Shown: positions 17,025 to 24,494 of the stretch, piece by piece
Numbering within the stretch: the stretch's first letter is position 1
How the letters are laid out: every line of letters starts with the position of its first letter
DNA from: Oceanobacter sp045430275
GTDB lineage: Bacteria; Pseudomonadota; Gammaproteobacteria; Pseudomonadales; Oceanobacteraceae
Direction: 5' to 3'
Assembly: GCA_045430275.1 (NCBI GenBank)
Contig: JAILXU010000001.1
Location: forward strand, 297,470 to 361,469
Length of the DNA stretch: 64,000 nt
Notes under the pieces: model-generated
Told to the model about the DNA's origin: nothing
The model's input: only the letters and a program-made list of their open reading frames with translations
Database searches by the model: none
Program-made: the position numbers and the translations under genes

Positions 17025-18461
17025 TTACGCCTGAGGTGCCAAAGTGCCAGCGGCTTCTGCTTTCTTGGCAGCACGTACTGTCATGAACACGTTATATGCC
17101 ATGATGAACATGCCGATCAGGAAGAGAGCACCACCCAATACACGAACAATGTAGCCTGGGATAGAGGCTTCAACACTTTCGACAAAGCTGTAAGTCAGGG
17201 TGCCGTCAGCGTTAACTGCACGCCACATCAGACCTTGCATGATGCCGTTTACCCACATGGAGGCGATGTACAGTACTGTACCGATAGTAGCCAGCCAGAA
17301 GTGAGTGTTGATCAGAGAGATAGAGTGCATTTCACCGGCTTTGCGGCCATACATAATTGGAATCAGGTGGTACAGAGCACCAATGGATACCATGGCAACC
17401 CAGCCCAGAGCACCAGAGTGTACGTGACCAATTGTCCAGTCAGTGTTGTGTGACAGGGCGTTAACGGTCTTGATGGACATCATCGGGCCTTCAAAGGTAG
17501 ACATACCGTAGAAGGACAGGGAAACAACCAGGAAGCGCAGGATTGGATCGGTGCGCAGTTTGTGCCATGCGCCAGACAGCGTCATCATACCGTTGATCAT
17601 GCCGCCCCAGGAAGGTGCCAACAGAATCAGAGACATAACCATCGCAGCAGTCTGTGCCCAATCTGGCAGAGCAGAGTAGTGCAAGTGGTGACCACCAGCC
17701 CATACGTAGATAGAAATCAGTGCCCAGAAGTGAACAATGGACAAACGGTAAGAGTAAACCGGGCGTCCAGCCTGCTTCGGAACGAAGTAATACATGATGC
17801 CCAGGAAGCCAGCCGTCAGGAAGAAACCAACCGCATTGTGACCCCACCACCACTGAATCATGGCGTCAACAGTACCTGCATAAATAGAGTAAGACTTGGT
17901 CAGAGAAACGGGTACTGCCAGATTGTTACCGATGTACAGAATGGCAATCATGATCATGAAAGCAGCAAAGAACCAGTTGGCAACATAGATGTGGCTTTCT
18001 TTACGGATAGCAACTGTGCCCAGGAAATTGACCACGTAAGCAACCCAGACAAGAGCAACCAGAATATCGATTGGCCATTCCAGCTCTGCGTATTCCTTGG
18101 TCGAAGTCATACCCAGAGGCAGTGTAATCGCTGCCAGTACGACGACCAGGTTCCATCCCCAGAATGTGAAGCTGGCGAGAGCATCTGAGAACAGTCGGGT
18201 GCGACAGGTGCGCTGTACGATGTAATAAGAGGTTGCAAACAGTGCGCTACCACCAAAGGCGAAAATAACTGCGTTGGTATGCAGTGGACGCAAGCGTCCG
18301 AAGGACAGCCATGGGGTATCAAAGTTCAGTGCAGGCCAGGCCAGCTGAGAGGCGATCAGTACGCCGACAGCCATGCCGACAATGCCCCAAACAACAGTCA
18401 TGATGGCAAATTGTCTTACCACCTTATAGTTGTACTCGGGATGGTCAAATGCTGTGCTCAT
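17025..18461 (-). CDS. ccoN: Cytochrome cbb3 oxidase catalytic subunit I CcoN
   Basis: 478 aa, about twelve membrane helices, the haem-copper oxidase core of the high-affinity proton-pumping cbb3 oxidase. Conserved histidines are seen in RPLHTNAVIFAFGG, WWWGHNAVGFF, GGHHLHYSALPDW and WTIGHVHSGALGW. First gene of ccoNOQP. Its promoter appears to lie 240-280 bp upstream with an FNR-like site. Confidence 0.97.
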   Translation of the reverse strand: MSTAFDHPEYNYKVVRQFAIMTVVWGIVGMAVGVLIASQLAWPALNFDTPWLSFGRLRPLHTNAVIFAFGGSALFATSYYIVQRTCRTRLFSDALASFTFWGWNLVVVLAAITLPLGMTSTKEYAELEWPIDILVALVWVAYVVNFLGTVAIRKESHIYVANWFFAAFMIMIAILYIGNNLAVPVSLTKSYSIYAGTVDAMIQWWWGHNAVGFFLTAGFLGIMYYFVPKQAGRPVYSYRLSIVHFWALISIYVWAGGHHLHYSALPDWAQTAAMVMSLILLAPSWGGMINGMMTLSGAWHKLRTDPILRFLVVSLSFYGMSTFEGPMMSIKTVNALSHNTDWTIGHVHSGALGWVAMVSIGALYHLIPIMYGRKAGEMHSISLINTHFWLATIGTVLYIASMWVNGIMQGLMWRAVNADGTLTYSFVESVEASIPGYIVRVLGGALFLIGMFIMAYNVFMTVRAAKKAEAAGTLAPQA

Positions 18462-18592
18462 GATTGGATTCCATTAAACAGCGAGGATTGAGGGTTAAAA
18501 ATTTTGGCGACACATTATCAGCGCTGAAGCATGCGTTTGCAAACCTGAGCTGAATAAGTTGTTGTTATTACGAGTTTTTTATCTTGCAATAG

Positions 18593-18636
18593 CGCCAAAT
18601 TTTTCCTGGTTGTTCCAGTGCTGTAACCATTTGGCG
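18593..18636. repeat. Inverted repeat in the ccoN leader
   Basis: Perfect 8-bp arms CGCCAAAT (18593-18600) and ATTTGGCG (18629-18636), loop 28 nt. If transcription of ccoN starts near 18693 this lies in its 5' leader. Function unknown. Confidence 0.4.
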
Positions 18637-18700
18637 GTTGCTAGCAATGTTGAACGCCAGATCAACCTGATAAAATCTCAGCGAATCTATCAGTCAGCAC

Positions 18701-18741
18701 ATAATAAAGTGCATGGCGACAATGGCATTGATGTAGCGCAA
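18701..18741 (-). promoter_or_regulatory. Candidate FNR-dependent ccoN promoter
   Basis: The minus strand reads TTGCG-CTAC-ATCAA (18741-18728), matching 8 of 10 fixed FNR-box bases with a perfect promoter-proximal half, followed by a TATTAT -10 (18706-18701). The box centre to -10 centre distance is 31 bp, the same as in the perfect ompW site at 39400, i.e. class II geometry. Predicted start near 18693. Confidence 0.6.
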
Positions 18742-18824
18742 TAGCATCTGGCTATCTTGCGGAGTGATTGAAACTTCGGTGAAAAACAGAGCATGGAATC
18801 CGTAAAGACAGACCGGTGGTATTA

Positions 18825-19457
18825 ATGAAAGTTCAGATTGATGGCAAAGAATCCAATCCAATGCTGGTATTGGCGCATGGTGCGGGAGCGGGGCAGGGGT
18901 CATCTGTGATGTGTCACTTGGCAGAAGCGCTGCTTGCCCAAGGCATTTGTGTTGCTCGGTTCAATTTCGAATACATGCAGTCTATACAAGCGACGGGGGT
19001 GAGGCGGCCTCCTGCTCGAATGTCTGTGTTGCAAGAAGAGTATCGGCGAGTGATTGAATGGCTGGACAGGCCTTGTCTGATAGGAGGGAAGTCCATGGGA
19101 GGTCGTGTGGCAACGATGATGATGGCTGAAGGTTCTATTCCCCATGTGCGGGGAGGTGTGGTTTTCGGTTACCCCTTTCATCCCGTTGGCAAGCGTTCTC
19201 AGTTGAGGGTTGAGCACCTTTCATCCGTGCAGAAACGCGTACTAATTTGTCAGGGAACTCGTGACAGTTTGGCGTTCAAGCCGGATATTGATGTGTTATC
19301 ACTGCCAGAGCATGTGCAGCTGCATTGGTTTGAACACGGTGATCACGATTTCAAAACCCTGAAGCGAAGTGGTGTAACACAACAGCAACTACTGCAAAAA
19401 ATGGCTGCAGTAGCTGCTGATTTTATACGCCAGGAAAGTCATCAGGATCAGTTCTGA
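18825..19457 (+). CDS. Alpha/beta hydrolase of the KANL3/Tex30 type
   Basis: 210 aa from ATG 18825; a GTG nine bases upstream is in frame but less likely because GGTGGT then serves as the ribosome site. Early oxyanion motif LVLAHGAGAGQGS, nucleophile Ser in GKSMGGR, acid in CQGTRDSL and catalytic His in GDHDFK. Family members are predicted esterases or acyl hydrolases without a known substrate in bacteria. Divergent from ccoN; its 3' end overlaps the converging roadblock gene by 10 bp. Confidence 0.85.
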   Translation: MKVQIDGKESNPMLVLAHGAGAGQGSSVMCHLAEALLAQGICVARFNFEYMQSIQATGVRRPPARMSVLQEEYRRVIEWLDRPCLIGGKSMGGRVATMMMAEGSIPHVRGGVVFGYPFHPVGKRSQLRVEHLSSVQKRVLICQGTRDSLAFKPDIDVLSLPEHVQLHWFEHGDHDFKTLKRSGVTQQQLLQKMAAVAADFIRQESHQDQF

Positions 19458-19894
19458 CCAGCGGCTGTTTTCTCTGATGCTTCTTCGGTGTCTTTTTTGC
19501 CAGCTTCCAGATATTCCTGAATGCGTACAGAAATACTGCGAGTCTCAAGCAGGATTCTTCCCATATTGGCAGATGGATCAGTGGCAATGGCTAAAACGGC
19601 ATCATTGCCGATATGAGTCAGGTGCATAACGCCTTGGGTTCCCTGAACCATGACTTGCTTGAGCTCACCAATAGCAACTTCTTCGGAGGTTTTCTGGGCC
19701 AGTACCAATAAAGAAGCGTTCATGGCTGCAAACGTATCCTGGTTGGTATTTTCTCGAAGCGCAGAACCGATAATAAAACCGTCTGTTGTCATGGCCGCTG
19801 CAGACATAATGGTTCCATCAGCAGATTTTACCAATCGTTTCAGAGTGGCAGCGATCATTTCGGCATTGGCGTAGCGATTGTTAGCGTATTGCAT
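19448..19894 (-). CDS. Roadblock/LC7 domain protein 1
   Basis: 148 aa. Residues about 10-125 form a roadblock/LC7 fold (TLKRLVKSADGTIMSAAAMTTDGFIIGSAL, FAAMNASLLVLAQKTSEEV, GNDAVLAIATDPSANMGRILLE), followed by a charged C-terminal tail not present in its paralogue at 20494-20880. Bacterial roadblock proteins such as MglB and CvnB pair with small GTPases as regulators or scaffolds. The COG2229-type GTPase of this cluster is the likely partner. It is preceded by a 227-bp gap with a hairpin, so it is probably a separate transcript. Confidence 0.85.
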   Translation of the reverse strand: MQYANNRYANAEMIAATLKRLVKSADGTIMSAAAMTTDGFIIGSALRENTNQDTFAAMNASLLVLAQKTSEEVAIGELKQVMVQGTQGVMHLTHIGNDAVLAIATDPSANMGRILLETRSISVRIQEYLEAGKKDTEEASEKTAAGQN

Positions 19895-20090
19895 GGACAG
19901 TCTCCTGGCGTTTTTTTGTCAGTGCTGCATCCTGCTTGCATGCTGTCTCATGTCTATCTTTGATCCTGTGAGGCAGCCACCTAATCCTGTGATGGTGTCT
20001 TTAATAATAAAGTGCCAGAGAGATGAAGCCTTGATGTGGGTCTCAAGTCACACAATGTCGCAGAGTTACTTCTTCGAATTGTGGATAAGT

Positions 20091-20114
20091 ACACAGCGCG
20101 TTTATGCGCTGTGT
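20091..20114. terminator. Hairpin downstream of the ABM-domain gene
   Basis: Perfect 9-bp stem ACACAGCGC / GCGCTGTGT with a 6-nt loop, 7 bp beyond the 3' end of the ABM gene. There is no clear T-run, so it is either a weak terminator or an RNA-stabilising hairpin. Confidence 0.5.
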
Positions 20115-20121
20115 CACAAAA

Positions 20122-20403
20122 TCAGGCCGATAAAATAGTGAAGCGTTCTTCGCGCATCAAAATTGGCTGGATAGAGGCAATAACATTCTTGCGCTCCAGA
20201 GAATGATTCCAGCGTTGCCAGTCTTCCAGTGTGCGCCAGTTGGTAATAATGATTCTGCGATTTGAATCAGAACAATCTTTATAGGATGCACCTGAAACAT
20301 AGCCCTGAGCAGAAACAATGGCGCTCAGGGTTTGCTTGATGGCTTCCTCATACGTGGATTCCATGCCTTCGGCAATTTGTCGGTCAATCAATACCTTAAT
20401 CAT
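20122..20403 (-). CDS. Antibiotic biosynthesis monooxygenase (ABM) domain protein
   Basis: 93 aa, a single ferredoxin-like alpha-beta domain of the ABM/YgiN type (MIKVLIDRQIAEGMESTYEEAI, QGYVSGASYKD, IITNWRTLEDWQRWNHS). Such small dimeric proteins act as quinol or haem monooxygenases or as non-enzymatic domains; activity cannot be assigned. It stands between two roadblock genes with terminators on both sides, so membership of the GTPase system is uncertain. Confidence 0.8.
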   Translation of the reverse strand: MIKVLIDRQIAEGMESTYEEAIKQTLSAIVSAQGYVSGASYKDCSDSNRRIIITNWRTLEDWQRWNHSLERKNVIASIQPILMREERFTILSA

Positions 20404-20429
20404 ATGGCTACCCTGTTGTGTGTTGTATG

Positions 20430-20459
20430 AAAAAAGCAGTCATGCATATAAAGACTGCT
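20430..20459 (-). terminator. Terminator after roadblock gene 2
   Basis: Minus strand: AGCAGTC stem (20459-20453 with 20441-20435) followed by T6. The stem sequence is nearly the same as that of the terminator at 24432-24469. Confidence 0.8.
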
Positions 20460-20493
20460 GCCCAGCAGGTGTGATGCCTGCATCAAGTCCTGA

Positions 20494-20880
20494 TTATGAC
20501 AAGAGTTCCTTCAGTTTTGCGACCGTTTTATTGGTGTCCAGAAGAATTTTACCCAGATTGGCTTTGGGGTCGGTTGCCAGTGCCAGTACGGCATCGTGAC
20601 CCACGTGAGTCAGCAGCATCAGGCCTTTGTCTCCCATGACCATTACTTGCTTCAGGTTGCCAATATCGACTTCACCAGAGGCTTTTTCAGCTAACACAAG
20701 CAGGGATGCATTCATGGCAGCGAATAAATCCTGATCCATATCGTCACGCAAAGCCGAGCCAATAATCAAACCGTCAGTTGTCATGGCGGCAGAAGCCTCA
20801 ATCATGCCATTTGATGAGGCAATTAATCCTCGCAGAATGGATCGTGTCTGGCTGGCCTTTGGGTGTGGAGAATCTTCCAT
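20494..20880 (-). CDS. Roadblock/LC7 domain protein 2
   Basis: 128 aa, a close paralogue of the 148-aa protein: both share SADGTI/SSNGMI, SAAAMTTDG(F/L)IIGSALR, FAAMNASLLVLA(Q/E)K, LKQVMV and AVLA(I/L)ATDP(S/K)AN(M/L)G(R/K)ILL. It adds a short N-terminal MEDSPHPKASQTR and lacks the charged tail. A duplicated roadblock pair could form heterodimers, as eukaryotic Ragulator subunits do (inference). Followed by its own terminator. Confidence 0.87.
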   Translation of the reverse strand: MEDSPHPKASQTRSILRGLIASSNGMIEASAAMTTDGLIIGSALRDDMDQDLFAAMNASLLVLAEKASGEVDIGNLKQVMVMGDKGLMLLTHVGHDAVLALATDPKANLGKILLDTNKTVAKLKELLS

Positions 20881-20974
20881 TGGTATATCTCGAATTCAAG
20901 TGTGGAGAGTGTGATTGATTGCAGCGAACACAGATTAACTTATATCAAGATTGTATACGATTTCTGCTGGTTAT

Positions 20975-21010
20975 ACGGTATCAAGCCATGAGGTGTGAGC
21001 TTGATACCGT
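20975..21010. terminator. 12-bp hairpin after the 137-aa gene
   Basis: Perfect arms ACGGTATCAAGC (20975-20986) and GCTTGATACCGT (20999-21010), 12-nt loop, just past the 3' end of the minus-strand gene at 21025. No T-run follows. Confidence 0.5.
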
Positions 21011-21024
21011 GTCAGAGCATATGA

Positions 21025-21438
21025 TCAGATGGTTGCTTCAATGCTTGGCATTGCAGTGCGGGACTTGCTCAGAACCATGCCCAGGTTAGCCGTCAGTCGG
21101 CATACAAAGCAGGCAACGTGATCGGGGTAGGATTTGCTGCGGATAAATACGTGAATCAGGTTTTCGGAGTTAACGATGATTTCCTGAAAATAATGGTAAT
21201 CAGCTTCGCCTTCTTTCAGGCCGCGTGCACGCTTGAATATTTGCTCGATCGTTGTGACATTTGAACCCTGAAACAGGTCGGCAGTTGCTGCAGCCAAAAG
21301 ATCCAGAACATCGTTGGGGTGGGAGTCAACGGTTTTGATGCCCAGCAGCATACCGCTGGACAGGTCAACATAGCCTGCCGCAACGCACTCTGGAACGCTG
21401 GCGGTGGCTTTTTGTAAGGCTGCATTAAGATCTGACAT
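21025..21438 (-). CDS. Hypothetical protein, possibly a divergent roadblock-fold subunit
   Basis: 137 aa from ATG 21438, 6 nt after GGAG; an in-frame TTG at 21450 overlaps that ribosome site and is rejected. The pattern (SVPECVAAGYVDLSSGMLLGI, DLLAAATADLFQG, YYHYF-like EADYHYFQEIIVNSENLIHVF, VCRLTANLGMVLSKSR) follows the strand-helix order of roadblock proteins, in particular GMLLG after a helix and NLGMVL near the end, but similarity to the two clear paralogues is low. It lies 174 bp downstream of the ABC-phosphatase gene on the same strand. Role unknown. Confidence 0.7.
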   Translation of the reverse strand: MSDLNAALQKATASVPECVAAGYVDLSSGMLLGIKTVDSHPNDVLDLLAAATADLFQGSNVTTIEQIFKRARGLKEGEADYHYFQEIIVNSENLIHVFIRSKSYPDHVACFVCRLTANLGMVLSKSRTAMPSIEATI

Positions 21439-21612
21439 GGTGTTCTCCAATGTTATTCATCAAGGGATTATGCCGGTTACAAGTATTAAAGCTTGGTTCC
21501 CAAGACTTTTTTATTACGGTGCATCAGGCACACTAAGCATTGGCTGGGTTTGTGTTGTTGTCAAGATGCGCATTAAAAAATACCGCATTGGGGTTTTTAA
21601 AAAATCAATGAC

Positions 21613-22953
21613 TTAGGTCAATTTACTCTTGGTTTTGATGGATTTCAGGAAGGTTTCAAACTCCTCCAGAAAAGATACCTGTATCTGAGATTGGACCCAG
21701 CGGGGTTCAATCGCTCTGGCTTCTTCCAGGGCAGTCAGGGCGTGTTTGCCTTGCCAGATCAAGTAAGCCGCCATGATCGTGCCTGTTCTCCCCATTCCGG
21801 CCCGGCAATGAACAGCTGTTGGTTTTTCTTCTTGCAGGCACTGATCAATGTGCTCGCAAATTTGTCGAGCTTGCTCCAGATTTGGGGCTTCCATATCAAT
21901 CACACTGAACCAGCTGGTTGTAATGCCATGGGAGGCATTGGTCTCGGTTGCCGGTGGTGTTTCCATTAGGGAAATAAGGTGCCTGACTCCAACCCTATGG
22001 AGGGCCTTTAAGTCGTAATCAGCTTCAAAAAAAATGCCTGGCATGGGAGTGCCTGCCAGTAAGCCGGGCAGGAGCCATAGAAATCCTCTGGGGCCAAAGC
22101 TGTCTGACAGGTATTTGCGGGCTTCTTTAGGGAGTGGTGGCGGTGGTTTGACACCAGGGGCCAACTCCTCTGGCTTCGCATCCGGAGAGGGGGTCGCGCA
22201 AGAGCCAGTACGAACAAATTGTTTGGCTGGCGGTGTTTCAGGCTGGTTAAAGAAATGATCGGAGGGGGCCACTTCCTGAATATTGCCGCCTGCCAGCAGG
22301 GCCGTTTGGCCACCCAAGCGTTGGGCCTGGGCGAGGTTGTGCAGTGTGATCAGAATAGCTCGACGTTTTTTTTGCTTCTGGATATAACGGATAATCAGGT
22401 CGGAGTCTGACTCATCCAGGTTGGCTGTTGGCTCATCCAGACAGAGCAGGCGTGTTCCAGTGGCGCAGAGTCGGATGATGGCAACCAGTCGCTGAATGGC
22501 AAGCGGAAGGTCAATCACGGGTTTGCTGAGGTGGTCGCTATACTGGGCTATACCCGCTTCCTGCAGCATGCGGGTAGACAAGTCTCGTTGTTGGGCAATG
22601 TTCAGGGAGCTGCGCTCGGGTAAGTCATGAATCAGGTTTTCTTGCAGGCTGGACATTAACAAGCGAGTACTTTGCATAACCAGACGGGGGTAGCGGTCTG
22701 ATTCACCCAAAGGAGCGCCACAATAGGTAGCGCTGCCCCAGGTGTGCATGTTCGGGTTGGTGCTGTTGTGGCCAGCCAGTGTGCGCAGTAACGTTGATTT
22801 GCCAGTGCCGCTGGGGCCTATGAGGCAGGTGACTTCTTTATCCGGGATATCAAGAGAAATACTGCCGAGAATGATTTTTTCGGCAGCACTGACGCCGAAT
22901 TCTTTGAGGACAAGGGTTAAAGAATCCGGTGTGTTTTGTGTTGTGTCTGGCAT
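21613..22953 (-). CDS. Soluble ABC ATPase fused to a dual-specificity/tyrosine phosphatase
   Basis: 446 aa in two domains. Residues 10-235 are an ABC ATPase: Walker A GPSGTGKS (46-53), Q-loop Q94, Walker B LLCLDEP (169-175), H-loop H205. The LSGGQ signature is replaced by IDLPLAIQR near 147-155. A Pro-rich linker (about 235-280) leads to a cysteine phosphatase domain with HCRAGMGRTG (C383, R389), general-acid region near D353, and a hydrophobic C-terminal helix pair. No permease gene is nearby, so transport is unlikely. It starts 5 bp after the GTPase gene stop, forming one operon with it. The fusion is unusual and I do not recognise a characterised homologue. Confidence 0.85.
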   Translation of the reverse strand: MPDTTQNTPDSLTLVLKEFGVSAAEKIILGSISLDIPDKEVTCLIGPSGTGKSTLLRTLAGHNSTNPNMHTWGSATYCGAPLGESDRYPRLVMQSTRLLMSSLQENLIHDLPERSSLNIAQQRDLSTRMLQEAGIAQYSDHLSKPVIDLPLAIQRLVAIIRLCATGTRLLCLDEPTANLDESDSDLIIRYIQKQKKRRAILITLHNLAQAQRLGGQTALLAGGNIQEVAPSDHFFNQPETPPAKQFVRTGSCATPSPDAKPEELAPGVKPPPPLPKEARKYLSDSFGPRGFLWLLPGLLAGTPMPGIFFEADYDLKALHRVGVRHLISLMETPPATETNASHGITTSWFSVIDMEAPNLEQARQICEHIDQCLQEEKPTAVHCRAGMGRTGTIMAAYLIWQGKHALTALEEARAIEPRWVQSQIQVSFLEEFETFLKSIKTKSKLT

Positions 22954-22958
22954 GAGGT

Positions 22959-23489
22959 TTACTGTAAGCCTAATTCCAGAATGGATAGCATGCTCATCAA
23001 TAGTACTTCCACATCTTCCGTACGGCGAGCATCAACTTCGTAAACGGGTGCATTAATTCCCAATTCTTTTAGTTGGTTGATGTAATCGGTCAGAGGTGGT
23101 TGTGGGCTGAGATCCATTCGTGTAATGCCAATAACAACGGCATTTTTATTGATGAAATCCTTGAATGCATCAAGGTAAAAAACCATATCGGCGACAGGAT
23201 CTGGTTGATGGTTGTCGATCAGGAGAACCAACCCCAGTCCGCCAATTGTGAGAACGTCCCACATGTAACTGAATCGTTGTTGTCCGGGTGTGCCAAATAG
23301 GTGAACCTTTTCCCCGCCTTCCAGCTTGAGCATGCCATAGTCCATGGCAACGGTGGTCCGGCTTTTTCTTTTTGCGACATCATCCGTGGCTTTGGCTTCG
23401 GTCGTGGCAACCGGTATGTCGCTGATAGTCTGGATTGCAGTTGTTTTACCTGCTCCTACCTGTCCACCAAAAATGATTTTGTAATCCAT
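22959..23489 (-). CDS. Ras-like small GTPase of the COG2229/CvnD type
   Basis: 176 aa. G1 is GQVGAGKT (9-16), switch I ends in KSRTTVAMDYG, G3 is LFGTPGQQRF (64-73) with the DxxG Asp replaced by a GTPG form typical of this family, and G4 is ITRMD (122-126) instead of NKxD. The arrangement TTVAMD...LFGTPGQ closely follows actinobacterial conservon GTPases. It lies 8 bp after the 202-aa protein gene and 5 bp before the ABC-phosphatase gene. Presumed nucleotide switch of the cluster, with roadblock proteins as partners (inference). Confidence 0.9.
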   Translation of the reverse strand: MDYKIIFGGQVGAGKTTAIQTISDIPVATTEAKATDDVAKRKSRTTVAMDYGMLKLEGGEKVHLFGTPGQQRFSYMWDVLTIGGLGLVLLIDNHQPDPVADMVFYLDAFKDFINKNAVVIGITRMDLSPQPPLTDYINQLKELGINAPVYEVDARRTEDVEVLLMSMLSILELGLQ

Positions 23490-23497
23490 CGATCAAG

Positions 23498-24106
23498 TCA
23501 GCCTGTCTGAGTAAGTCGTACCATTAATTTTTTGATTAGCGATTGTCGGCGGTGTGGCTTTAATCGCAAGGTTTCCGTGGGTCGGTTAATTGCCGTTGTG
23601 TAGCCAGCATACGATGCCGCACTATAAAATTGAAACATTTCTTCCAATGGTACTGCGAGAATACGAGCGGCCAATTCAATAGAAGTTGGTCTGGCTGAAA
23701 ATAAAGCAGCGATACGACACATATTTGGTGAACGAACCAGGCGTGTCAGGTTGGGCCACATATTCAGCTGAATCACATCATCTCGTTGGCAACCGGGCAG
23801 TAACTTGCCATCAGATATCAAGTAGGCACTCATCCAGATGAGTTCCTGTAAGGGGCGTCCCTGAGAGAGTGCATTGCTAACTTCAGAGCTGCCTGGTTGC
23901 AATATGATCACTCTGTAATCCTTTGGAGTTGCTCTACTCAGTTCATCAACAAGCATATTCTGAACATGGCATTTGCCATGGCTGCCCAAAACGGTGACAA
24001 ACTTGGATGCTGAAAAATGAATGAGTATGTCCTGCTTGTTATCCGTTGCTCTTTTTAACTGATAAACGAAGCTGCCTTCTGTTGACTGGATCACGTTGCT
24101 CATCAT
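23498..24106 (-). CDS. Hypothetical protein with winged-helix-like C-terminus, paralogue A
   Basis: 202 aa; GGGAG 5 nt before the first of two Met codons. The C-terminal half is shared with the 204-aa protein at 24495: LQELIW, GCQRDDVI, WPNLTRL, RIAALFSARPTSIELAARIL, EEMFQFYSAASYAGYTTAINRP. The pattern recalls the helix-turn-helix of DUF742 proteins that accompany roadblock and GTPase genes in conservons, but this is not proven. The N-terminal half differs from its paralogue. First gene of the tight operon with the GTPase and ABC-phosphatase. Confidence 0.78.
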   Translation of the reverse strand: MMSNVIQSTEGSFVYQLKRATDNKQDILIHFSASKFVTVLGSHGKCHVQNMLVDELSRATPKDYRVIILQPGSSEVSNALSQGRPLQELIWMSAYLISDGKLLPGCQRDDVIQLNMWPNLTRLVRSPNMCRIAALFSARPTSIELAARILAVPLEEMFQFYSAASYAGYTTAINRPTETLRLKPHRRQSLIKKLMVRLTQTG

Positions 24107-24494
24107 GAATGCTCCCTTTTGTGACCATTATCGGGTTTCACGTTAATCATAGATGAAGGAGTATCTGATTGTCCTACAATCACTTTTGATTTGTGTCAGG
24201 TTTTTGAACAAGTTTTGTTTCTAAGTTGATCTAATTATCAAAACCCTGATTTTGGGGGCTTGAATGTATATGACATTTTTGTGTCTGGCAATGATTTGTA
24301 TTTAGTAATAGCCACGAGCGCAGGAAGGGGGAGGGGCAGAAATCGCAAATATGTTTTTGTATGAGCGACGATTGTCTTAGACAGGATGGGAGTAGCTGTA
24401 GAAATCAGGTTTTTTGTGTGGATATATAAGAGAAAAAAGAGCAGTCATTGGCTGTTTCTAATGACTGCTGTTTGAATCGCGTGCTGCTGTTAAC
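24107..24494. other. Intergenic region between the two paralogous genes
   Basis: 388 bp, AT-rich, no gene seen. It holds the terminator of the upstream gene (24432-24469) and must contain the promoter of the 202-aa/GTPase/ABC-phosphatase operon; no clear activator site recognised. Confidence 0.5.
24432..24469 (-). terminator. Terminator after paralogue B
   Basis: Minus strand stem AGCAGTCATT / AATGACTGCT (24469-24460 and 24449-24440) followed by CTTTTTTC. Stem sequence nearly repeats that of the terminator at 20430-20459. Confidence 0.82.

Larger units (their letters stand above)
18462..18824. other. Divergent intergenic region with long ccoN leader
   Basis: 363 bp without a gene. It holds the candidate ccoN promoter (18701-18741), an inferred ccoN leader of about 230 nt, and the inverted repeat at 18593-18636. 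The ribosome site of the alpha/beta hydrolase (GGTGGT) is just before ATG 18825. Confidence 0.6.

Noticed and set aside
16334..17086. A 250-codon plus-strand open frame, and similar ones at 15509-16150 and 17562-18188
   Set aside because: Shadows of ccoO, ccoP and ccoN, which carry haem and helix signatures on the minus strand.
18650..18665. TTGAACGCCAGATCAA as an FNR box for ccoN
   Set aside because: The half-sites are spaced 2 bp too far apart and no -10 lies at the proper distance; the site at 18728 has correct spacing and a -10.
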